Of a stretch of 64,000 bases of DNA, positions 33,921-42,584 are shown piece after piece. How positions within the stretch are numbered: position 1 is the first letter of the stretch; every line of letters starts with the position of its first letter. Position numbers and translations under genes: made by a program. Below the pieces are notes generated by a model. That model saw only the letters and a program-made list of their open reading frames with translations, ran no database searches and had not been told where the DNA came from. Source of the DNA: Parietichytrium sp. I65-24A (taxonomy: Eukaryota; Sar; Bigyra; Thraustochytrida; Thraustochytriidae); assembly GCA_012862575.1 (NCBI GenBank), contig BLSF01000004.1, positions 124,001 through 188,000 of the forward strand, in the 5' to 3' direction.

Positions 33921-36036
33921 ACTAAGTCAATTTTAAGAGAATGACACCAGCTCCGTGTGTTCATGCCGGTGACGTGAGAGTGGTGCGCAAATGATACACG
34001 AACCTCGGAGTCGCGAAGCATTCGAAAGAGTAATTTTTTTTTTTTTTTTGTCTTGGTTCAACAACTCAGAGAGATACTCAGAGTATAAGAAAACTAAAAA
34101 CGGAGTAAGAATAACTTGGAAGAAATGGGAGATTGATCTCCGAGCGTCCACGCTCTCCCACCAAGGCGAGACGAGCAGTCGGGGACATTGGAGCGGACTG
34201 CTTGTGCTTGGGCGACCAATGCTCCTTGCTCTCACTGCATCTCACTACCTACCACATCGCCAGAGAGCGTCGTGACGACGGTCCTAGCAAACCTAACAGC
34301 TAACAGGACATCCTGACTTCACGGGGCATCCCACTAACTTATTACAACCAACTTATCACGAGTGTCGCACCGATGCCGTTGGCAAAATGGTTGCCCCTCC
34401 ACACCCTCCACCACAGAGCACACCACGCACACCCTCTTCTCGATATCAACGATAACTCATAACTTATCAACGCGTTGCTGAGTACTGAATGAAGATTGTA
34501 CTCATCATGATTGGGACGAGCAAGACATATCAAGACGATCAAGCCGGTCCGCGGGGAGTCTGGTGTTGGGCTGGATGAACGTCACGGCCACGCCGTTCCT
34601 GTCGAGCTCGACTGCCGGCTGTAGACTCAGGCCCGAAGTCCCGAAAGCCCCGGAAGCTTGAGCTGAAAAGTGTGCATCTTGGGGACAAATTAGTGAGTAC
34701 AGTGGACTCTAGCGTTAGCCTGCCGTGAAGTTTGGCAAGCACCGGTAGAATTGGGCTGTGCGGGTTCTAGTGGGGTCGTGGACTGTCCTTGCGATATTTG
34801 TGATCTTGGTGATCCTGGATTGTGGAAGAAGTTGTGTCCGATGCGACCACCACTGGCGAGGCGGAGGCGAAAGGTAGAGTGGCGTCGGATCTGTCGATCT
34901 GTGGAACAACCTGCTCCAGCAATCCTACCTCTTGCCCTGCTAGCCAATCCCCCCCCTCCCACCTAATCACCCCCTTCTCTAAACTGCCCTGGCTGCGGCT
35001 GCTCGAATCTCGCCTTCCTTCACACTTGCCACCTTTTGCGGCTTGCAGGCAGCCGCTGTTTGGACAACTGACACCCGAGCAGGCCATTCCTATCCATTTA
35101 TTTGTACCTAATGGCACTTCCACCATCCCAGTAGCGTGGTGACCTTGCTTCAACACGCATACATGCCAGTCCGTGCTGTCTCACGACGACGGCAGCATGC
35201 AAGAGAACTTTGCAATCCATCTGGGCTACCAAATTGGTCTTCCAAATTGCGAAATCATGCGAAATCTGCCAAACGCTGCGCTCGTCATGACAACAATTGA
35301 TTGTCACTGGGGGCTGTAGGAACTTTACTTCGCGATAGGCTATCCTCTGCATGCCCACCAGTGTGGTTCTGTAAAAGACGATGGGTGAAGCACTCCGAGC
35401 ACAAGGCTCTTACGAGACAATCTCAGCGTCTGACCGGTCCATTCTCGGCATGTGCCGCCCATTGTCCCTGGCCTTCGAGCTCTAGCCTGTATGTCTCTTC
35501 CAGGAACCTTGCCAAACTCCACTTTAGCTGTGGATTTACAGTTGGGTCTGTGCTTGTCCCTAGATCCTTTTAGAATCTGTCGTTCGGACGCCGGCTCGTG
35601 TTCCCAAATGCCTGATTATTCACAAGTTCGTGTTGCGGCTGGCGAATCGATTGTAAACCTACCAGCGGACGTGGAGTAGACTGCAGCATCCTTATGAGGA
35701 TCAGGAGAAACTGAGAGTTCCAGAATCTCTGGAACCCGTCATGGGCACGGTCGATAACTGCTCAACGCGCACCTTATTCGCACCGGCCACGTCCCACTGG
35801 CAATTTCGCTGGGAAAAACGAGACGAAAGTTCTCGGCATAACGCAAGGCAGACAAGAACAGAGAGGAATGGACTGATTTTAAACATACCTGTCGCTCGAC
35901 TTTTTGCCCAGGCTCTGAACATCTGCCGAGAATTGCATCCCCGTTGTCAAATGCCTCCTGCCCAATGGAATCGAACGTTTTAAGGTCTTGAGCAAGATCA
36001 CTCACATGAGGTCCATCCCAATCGGAACATTTCAAA
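33921..36036. other. intergenic interval of 2.1 kb
   Basis: No supported gene. A T-run lies at about 34034-34049. Around 35.41-35.52 kb it is recognisably related to about 29.11-29.21 kb (CGGTCCATTCTCGGCA versus CGGTCCGTTCTCGGCA), the distal part of the duplicated upstream region of protease copies 3 and 4. Confidence 0.5.
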
Positions 36037-36789
36037 GATGCGACAGATGTTGAACTTTGTCACTTGGCATGTTCGAATACTCAAGAGTTACATTCGGACA
36101 CTCGAGTGATCGTCATCGGCAAGTTCGCCCTATCCTGCGAAAAACCCTACAAGAAGGATTTGTGCCACTTTGCAATCAAAGATCTCATCTACAAACGAAT
36201 CACGCCTGCTAGGCTTTTGCTCGCCTTCCTTTTTGAACAAAGTTCGCCTGCATTGCCCATCTTGTCCACCGTCTCGGTTCTAGCGAGCTTCTAGACCAAA
36301 TGTCAATCTGAGTCTGCTGTCTGCACAGTTCCCTCCTTTCTGTCAACAACACTTGCTCGAACAAAGGCCAAGGCCAAACCAGAACCAAGCAGCAAACAGC
36401 AAACAACAAACCCCAAACTCGAGCGAGCAACAAAACAAGAAAGCAACCAAAGCGTCTGCTATCTGCTCCAATACAACCGTCGCAACAATGAAAGTCGCAG
36501 TTCTTCTCGCTGCCCTTGTCGCCGCCAACGCCGAGTATGGCCCATCCAGGCGCGCTCTCGATCTCGCCGGCACCCAGGTCGAGCGCTCTTACATCGCCAA
36601 GACCACCTCCACTCTCTGCGACTCCGTCCGCGAGCAGATCAACCTCATCAAGCTCTCCATCGAGGGAACCGCTGTCTCCAACAGGGAGGTGGCTGCACGC
36701 TCCATGGTGATCAGCTCTTGCTTCATCAACTTTTTGGGAAGCGAGTCGGTCGCTGCTGAGGTCGAAGCCCTCACTGGCGTCGAGTACGT
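36037..36789 (+). repeat. segmental repeat, unit B (upstream region and first exon part of protease copy 4)
   Basis: Partner of 29693-30446. It ends at the same base, just after GTCGAGTACGT, where a run of N begins. Confidence 0.85.
36408..36487 (+). promoter_or_regulatory. conserved 80-nt leader of protease copy 4
   Basis: Identical by eye to the leaders of copies 2 and 3, immediately before ATG 36488. Confidence 0.6.
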
Positions 36790-37320
36790 NNNNNNNNNNN
36801 NNNNNNNNNNNNNNNNNNNNNNNNNNNNNNNNNNNNNNNNNNNNNNNNNNNNNNNNNNNNNNNNNNNNNNNNNNNNNNNNNNNNNNNNNNNNNNNNNNNN
36901 NNNNNNCCACCAACCATGCCACCAACCACCACCTGGAGCTGCCCATCGTCCTGGTTTGGCACTGATGACGGCTGCGACTGCGAGTGCGGAGGAGGCGACC
37001 CAGACTGCGACACCACCTACGACAAGCTTTACTGCAACGGAGACGCTGCAGCATCCAACGAGGTTTGCGACTTCGCTACCGATACCTGCAAGGTGGTGAG
37101 CAGCATGACCGCTGCTGACCTCGCATCCAGCGGCCGCACCAGCGCTTCTTACGAGAGCAAGAACGCTGACGAGTCCAACACCACCCTCATCGCAGTCGCC
37201 GCTGTGGGATCCGGCTGTGTTCTCATCGCTGCTGCTGCCCTCGTCGTGGCTGTCCGCAGGCGCAAGGCCACAAAGGCAGAAGAACTCAAGGTGTCTTCCG
37301 CCCCAGAGATGAACCTTTAA
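36488..37320 (+). CDS. subtilisin-like protease, copy 4, interrupted by a 117-N gap
   Basis: The first 302 coding bases match copy 3 exactly by eye (signal peptide and propeptide). N fills 36790-36906. After it the frame resumes at PPTMPPTTTWSC, with one 8-cysteine domain, the glycosylatable DESNTT, a membrane segment and a tail. The tail differs from all others: after RRRKA it reads TKAEELKVSSAPEMNL and lacks VVVRDV. Copy 2 has about 945 bp between the same points, so the gap is under-sized and should hold the S8 domain. The 3' flank (GCATTGCTTTGCTGCC) resembles copy 1 rather than copies 2 and 3, so this gene may be a mosaic. Activity cannot be judged without the missing part. Confidence 0.75.
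36790..36906. other. assembly gap (117 N)
   Basis: A run of N inside protease copy 4. Single-N gaps of the same kind are at 30447 and 31818. Confidence 0.99.
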
Positions 37321-37599
37321 TTTTGATCTTTTAAGAGTAGCGCACTCTCCCGAGCATTGCTTTGCTGCCTTGCTTGCCGGCTACTGGGTTTCTTTCTAAA
37401 TGATCTGCGTGTTGTGTCAGATGTTCCAACAGCTAAATGGAGCGTGGAGCAAACTCAGTTCCGTACCTTTGTCCTCTCTATGTTTTCCCCCTTTTATACA
37501 ATTAAAATTTACTCCCTTTTACTCAAGTTTTATATCTCGGGTGAAAATCGAATCACAGCGCAAGTATACAATTCTACATTGCTTCAAAGTCAATCATGG

Positions 37600-40500
37600 T
37601 CAGTCAACAAAAAGCGCATGTGCTGCCTGAGCTTCCAAGGCCTGTAGGGTTCTCTGCGTGCACTCTTTAATGTTATCCAACGCCTCTCGGGTAGCCCCGT
37701 GTTCCTTGCCTACTTTACGAGCAACTCGTTCTGTGAGGCTTGCGTCGTGCTCTCTGATTTGCTCCAACAGCTCCTCATGCCGTTCAGTTAGCTGACGGGA
37801 AAGGCTTTCGATTCGCTGAGACAGCAAATCGCCGGAAGATTCAGTCCGCTGTAGAAAAGACTCCAGTCTTTGATGATGCTCTTCCTCGGCCTTCTCGCCT
37901 AATTTCCTATTTTTCGCCAGTGCAGCCCGCATGTTGAACCTTGCTTCTTCTGCAGCCTCCAGTTTCGTCTCGAGTTTGGTGATGACTCCGCTTTGGCTAT
38001 ATTCGTTCCGCGCGGACTGAGCGAGCTGACCTTGCAGGATACTAATTCGTGCATGGAGCGCAGACTCTCGCTCCAAGGCTTTGTCAAGATGCTTGCACAT
38101 GAGATCCACCTCAACACTTCTTTTAGCTCGTGCCTGCTCCAATTGCTGCTCCAACTTTGATCGCACTGCAGACTCTTCCTCACATTTAGCTTGCATGATT
38201 GCTCCGCGACTTATGGCATCTTGTGCGACAGAGAGAATCAGCTCCTCTGTTTTTTGGAAGTGTTGCTCTAACTCTTTGGTCCCCAACTTTGCAGCCTCTT
38301 GAGTTTCAAAGCTTCGCTGTAATAAACTTGTCAAGAGCTCCACTTCTGTAGCCCTTTGCGATCGAAGGCGATGCCACATTTCCTGTGACGAGACGTCAGC
38401 TTTCTCTATTTTGTTGAGCAAGCTATCATTCTCGCATCGAACTAGCTCTAAGGACTGTCTCAAAGATCCGATTTCTGCCTCAGCGCTTGTCAATTCCGAA
38501 TGAGTCGCTAATTTACTTCGAATGCTTTCTCCGTTGACCTCCTCACAATGTTCACGAAGATACCGAACATCATTTTCTGTCTTCTCGAGCGACTCCTGGT
38601 ACATGGTGACTTTCGCTTCTAGAGTCGCCACCTTCAGTTCTAGCCTCTGAACCTCTTCTGCCTTCTCTGTCAAAGCTTGATTGGCATTGGCAAGTTTGTT
38701 CTCTGCCACCTGGCAGCCTAACTGGTCCTTGGTTTTCACCTCTTGAGCGACGGCGATTTGCGCGGTCAGGTGCATCTCCTTTTGATTTGCTGTCGATTTA
38801 CACATTTCGAGATCATCTATAGTAGCTTGCAGCTTGCGCGTCTTCTCCACAAGCTCCTGCTCTAGAATTCGTATTTGAGACTTTTGTTCTTCTGCCTCTC
38901 TTACCGCTTCCTTCTTCATAGACTCCAACTCCTTTACCCGACCCTGCAATGCGTGCACGTGATTGTCGCGGTCATCCCGGAGGTTTTGGCGGTCGAGCTC
39001 AAGTTTTACGATGGTAGATGCGTTTTCTTTGCGGACTCTCTTCTCTCGCTGAATTTTGTCCTCCAGAGAATGGACCAAGGAATCCTTTTCGGCAAGTTCG
39101 CCAGAGAGATGTTCGACTTGGTCCTCTAACCAAGCGAGACGCTTCTGCGCGGTACTCGCCCTCTCTGCAGATGAGAGTATTTCTTTCTCTGCTCTCTCGT
39201 TCGCATTTGTGTGGCGCTCAACTGCTGCCTGCAAGTTTGCTTTGCATTTCTCTAGCTCCCCGCGTAAAACAAGCACCTCCCTCGAATGCTTCCTTTCCGA
39301 GTCCACTTGCGCATCCCGAATTGCAGCGCAATTTTCTTGTAGAGTTGCGATGCGATCCAAGCTTTGTAAGCTCCTCTCCTCGCTTTTCTCTAATAACCGT
39401 GCTTTGGAAGCAAGTTGTGCCGCAAGGTTGGATATCGCCAGTTTTGCATCCCCCATTTCTTCTTGGGCGGCTTTCAGTTGCTGAGAAGAATCTAGAAACG
39501 CGATTTTGAGCTTCTCAAGCTCCTCCTGCGCAGGTGCAGGCTCGGATGTGTCCTGAAGATGCTGCAGCTCAGCCATTTCAAGTTCTCCTTGTAGGCGGGC
39601 GGACTCCGCCGTGCTAATTGACAGCTCGTGCTGAACTCTCTCAACCTCCTCTGCCATGCGCACACATTCTGAGTTCTTAGCCTCGAGATCTTGGCAAACC
39701 TTATCAATTTGTGCGGCGGATTCCACTCTACTCGTCTCTAGTTCATGCTGGGCTCTCTCAAGCTCCTCCGCTATGCGTGTACATTCAGAATTCTTGGCGA
39801 CGAGTTCTTGGCGAACCTCGTCAAACCGTGCTGAGGAAGCCTCCATTGCCGCTGCATGGTTCGATTGCAGGTCTTGTCGAAGCTTCTCGAATTGCTCCAT
39901 TTGAGTGTTCATGATTTTCCTCTCTTCCTCCAGTTTCTGCAAGTCGTGTGACATGTCCAGAGCAGCCGCGCGGTTCTGCTCGATCTCAAGCCGCGCCTCC
40001 TCCAAAGCAATGTCTTTGGCTTCGCCAATACTTTGCAACTCGGAAATTTCCTTCTCGAGGCCAGAAATATGGCCCTCCAAGGCGAGTTTCCTTTCACGTT
40101 CTTCACGGAGCGCTTCCTTCGTCTGTTCAACAGCCTCCTCCCTGATGAAAAACTCTTTTGTTTTGCAGGGGACAGACTTGACCAGCTTCATGTGGCGATA
40201 GAAATCGCTCTTGAGAGCGATCTGGGAAACATCGTGCACAAAGACACTGGGCTGCTGCATGAGCGAAGGGAGACTTCGCTCGGCTTTAAGTTGGGCTGAC
40301 AAGTCGCAAATCTGCTGGTCCTTGGTGCTCAATTCACTCTGATGGATCTCAAACTGCTCACACATCTTGCTGATTAGATTTTCCTGCGCTCGCACGCTCT
40401 CTTTGGCGCCTTTCATCGCCTCAGCCAGGGCCGAGTTTTCTTTCATGAGATGCCGAATCGCTTCTGACTTCTCCAATGTCTCGTGCGACAGCTTTTGAAT

Positions 40501-41724
40501 GAGCCTTGCCTTCGCTCGGTTATCCCTCTTGATCTTAGCAACGCCTTCATCGCTCTGCTCCAGCAAATCAGAGAGCGACAGCTCTAATTGGTCAGGACCA
40601 CTTTGTCGACTCCTGATCGATGACCATTTTGACTGCTTGGTCTCTTCCTCCATCGAATCGTCGAGGTTGTCGTGCACGACCTCCGTGTAGTTAATCTTGC
40701 TCGCAGTGCTCAACACCGCTGGCCGCGGAATGGACCGTTCCTTAGGGGGCTCACTTTTCTGCTCGCCATCCTGCCCTGAGTCTTCGTTGTACACCTTGGC
40801 GCAAAATTCGAGCACCGAGCAGCTCTGTTTGTACTCGTCCAAGCCCAGCCCCACGAACCCAATCACGGAAATGTAGCAGTCGCGCTCCATTACAGGCCGC
40901 AGTAAGCTCGTCAGCTTCGAGTCTCGGTACGGCACATACGCCTTGTCCTTGCCAGCCGCGGCCGCTGCGGCCCTGAGGGCGATCACCTTGCCCAGCGCCA
41001 GCAAAGTTTGGTTAATTTCGTTATTGCGCGTCTTTTTGGTTTTGGTCTTCTTGTTGTTCTCCTCCCCGTGACAACTTTCGGCAAGGTCGACAAAGCACAG
41101 ATCGAATTTCTTGTCACCCGCTTCCACGTTCAGAGCCACCACCAAATGACTCTCACAAACTGCAAAACCATCTTCCTTTCCCTTACCACTTCCGCTCCAA
41201 GCAGCACGATGAGTCGCGTATTTCCCATAGATCCCGTTCTTGCCACCCGCCTTACGCCGTCTGTCCCACAAATCTTGCATGAGCGCTTCTGCATCCGCTG
41301 CGGTCCGCACCACCACTTCTTCCGCGAGCTGGTTAACGAAATCGCCGCCAACCTCCACCGCCGTGGCGCGCACCTTCGCACGGGACCCGGAGTCATCTCT
41401 CGCGAGAGCGAGCCCCCGCAGCAGGGCGTCCGCGCCGAGGACCGCCACTTGCTGCGCGCATGCGCGCTTCGGCCCTTGCCCCGCGGAGAGGACCAGTCCG
41501 CTGCATGAGAGGGAGGAGAGGCAGCTTCGCACGACAGGAAGGCACAACTCGCGGAAGACCAGATCCGCATCGGGCGAGGACAGAGCGGCGTTTAAGGGAA
41601 ACTCGCGCGTGCACGTGCGCGCGGAGTTGCCCGCGAGGCGAAGAAGACTGCTGCGACACTCTGCGTCATCGCCGACATCGCCGACTGGGGCACATGCCAC
41701 GGCGCCAGCGCGACGACGCAGCAT
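37600..41724 (-). CDS. kinesin-like coiled-coil protein with degenerate motor domain
   Basis: The protein is 1,374 residues from the first in-frame ATG; a non-ATG open frame extends further upstream. Residues about 40-312 follow the kinesin motor order: LVFRELCLPVVRSCL (about 55-69); the P-loop position AGQGPKRACA (81-90), which lacks the GxxxxGKT Lys and Thr; a switch I relic CESHLVVAL (190-198); switch II FVDLAES (211-217); INQTLLALGKVI (237-248); and YVPYRDSKLTSLL (263-275). ISVIGF...SCSVLEFCAKV ends the domain. Residues about 360-1370 are almost entirely heptad-rich coiled coil (Glu/Lys/Leu/Gln). Loss of the ATP-binding Lys predicts no ATPase, so it may be a microtubule-binding or scaffold protein, or a partner of an active kinesin. 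The N-terminus before residue 40 is short for a kinesin, so a missing first exon is possible. Confidence 0.8.
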   Translation of the reverse strand: MLRRRAGAVACAPVGDVGDDAECRSSLLRLAGNSARTCTREFPLNAALSSPDADLVFRELCLPVVRSCLSSLSCSGLVLSAGQGPKRACAQQVAVLGADALLRGLALARDDSGSRAKVRATAVEVGGDFVNQLAEEVVVRTAADAEALMQDLWDRRRKAGGKNGIYGKYATHRAAWSGSGKGKEDGFAVCESHLVVALNVEAGDKKFDLCFVDLAESCHGEENNKKTKTKKTRNNEINQTLLALGKVIALRAAAAAAGKDKAYVPYRDSKLTSLLRPVMERDCYISVIGFVGLGLDEYKQSCSVLEFCAKVYNEDSGQDGEQKSEPPKERSIPRPAVLSTASKINYTEVVHDNLDDSMEEETKQSKWSSIRSRQSGPDQLELSLSDLLEQSDEGVAKIKRDNRAKARLIQKLSHETLEKSEAIRHLMKENSALAEAMKGAKESVRAQENLISKMCEQFEIHQSELSTKDQQICDLSAQLKAERSLPSLMQQPSVFVHDVSQIALKSDFYRHMKLVKSVPCKTKEFFIREEAVEQTKEALREERERKLALEGHISGLEKEISELQSIGEAKDIALEEARLEIEQNRAAALDMSHDLQKLEEERKIMNTQMEQFEKLRQDLQSNHAAAMEASSARFDEVRQELVAKNSECTRIAEELERAQHELETSRVESAAQIDKVCQDLEAKNSECVRMAEEVERVQHELSISTAESARLQGELEMAELQHLQDTSEPAPAQEELEKLKIAFLDSSQQLKAAQEEMGDAKLAISNLAAQLASKARLLEKSEERSLQSLDRIATLQENCAAIRDAQVDSERKHSREVLVLRGELEKCKANLQAAVERHTNANERAEKEILSSAERASTAQKRLAWLEDQVEHLSGELAEKDSLVHSLEDKIQREKRVRKENASTIVKLELDRQNLRDDRDNHVHALQGRVKELESMKKEAVREAEEQKSQIRILEQELVEKTRKLQATIDDLEMCKSTANQKEMHLTAQIAVAQEVKTKDQLGCQVAENKLANANQALTEKAEEVQRLELKVATLEAKVTMYQESLEKTENDVRYLREHCEEVNGESIRSKLATHSELTSAEAEIGSLRQSLELVRCENDSLLNKIEKADVSSQEMWHRLRSQRATEVELLTSLLQRSFETQEAAKLGTKELEQHFQKTEELILSVAQDAISRGAIMQAKCEEESAVRSKLEQQLEQARAKRSVEVDLMCKHLDKALERESALHARISILQGQLAQSARNEYSQSGVITKLETKLEAAEEARFNMRAALAKNRKLGEKAEEEHHQRLESFLQRTESSGDLLSQRIESLSRQLTERHEELLEQIREHDASLTERVARKVGKEHGATREALDNIKECTQRTLQALEAQAAHALFVD

Positions 41725-42584
41725 CTCGATCTGTCTCCCGACGTGATCGCCGAGCCGATGGATCGGATCAATGAACGCGGATGCTCGCGGATGCTCGCGG
41801 AGTCTGGGTGGGCGTCTGCGAGTACCGGTTTTCAAGACTTGGCGAGGTGGCGATTGCAGAATTCAATGGCTCGCTGTGAATTGCAAATGTTGGATGCGTT
41901 TGAGAGGTTGTGGATCGCGAGCAGTGGGGAAGAAACAACGTTGTTATTTTGGGTTTGGGTGTAAGGACAGCTTCTGTTCACTTCACGTACGTACGCCCTG
42001 TCCTCTCTCTCTCTCTCTCTAACTCTAACTCTCTTTCTCTCTCTCTTTGTCTTTCTTTCTTTCTTTCTTTCTTTCTCTCTTTTTTGAAAGTGTCCTCGAG
42101 AGCGACGCTAGCTAGAGCTCTCTACTGTTTCAGTTATCGTTCTCCTACTTTGGCGGATAGCCGTTCTCTACCGGTGAAGGTCCCGGAACTCTTGCCTTCT
42201 CCCGCCTGGGGAAGAGTTTGGATCGGCTAGGCAATACTGTAGTGGTGCTCGAACGAGCCGTTGCCGTGACTGTTAGTACCGGACTATGATGATACTAAGT
42301 AAAGCACTAAAGTTGTCTTTTAGAAGTGGATTACAGGAAGGGTTATAGTATCCGGTAATTGGAGTAGTGGGAGAAGGAAAGAGTATGATAACTCTAGATG
42401 GACAGATAGAATCTGTCTCTTTGGTGAAAGAGCCTCTAATTATCACACAGAGAATGGGAATGAAGACGAGCTATAGATGCGGATTGCAAAGAGAACTCTG
42501 CCCTTTGCATGCGAGAGACTCTCAACGCCAGAGGATGCAAGGGTTTCACCTAATCAAAAGTCTTCAAAAGATTAGGTTACAGCT
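41725..42584. other. intergenic, pyrimidine-rich simple repeat
   Basis: This 860-bp spacer lies between the kinesin-like start and the sulfotransferase-like stop. It carries a CT/CTTT repeat at 42003-42085; nothing else was recognised. Confidence 0.55.
42003..42085. repeat. (CT)n / (CTTT)n microsatellite
   Basis: A tract of CT dinucleotides, TAACTC interruptions, then CTTT tetranucleotides. It is upstream of the kinesin-like gene and may influence its promoter. Confidence 0.9.

Noticed and set aside
41008-41746. Plus-strand open frames over the kinesin-like N-terminus
   Set aside because: GC-rich shadow frames; the minus-strand frame carries recognisable kinesin motifs in order.
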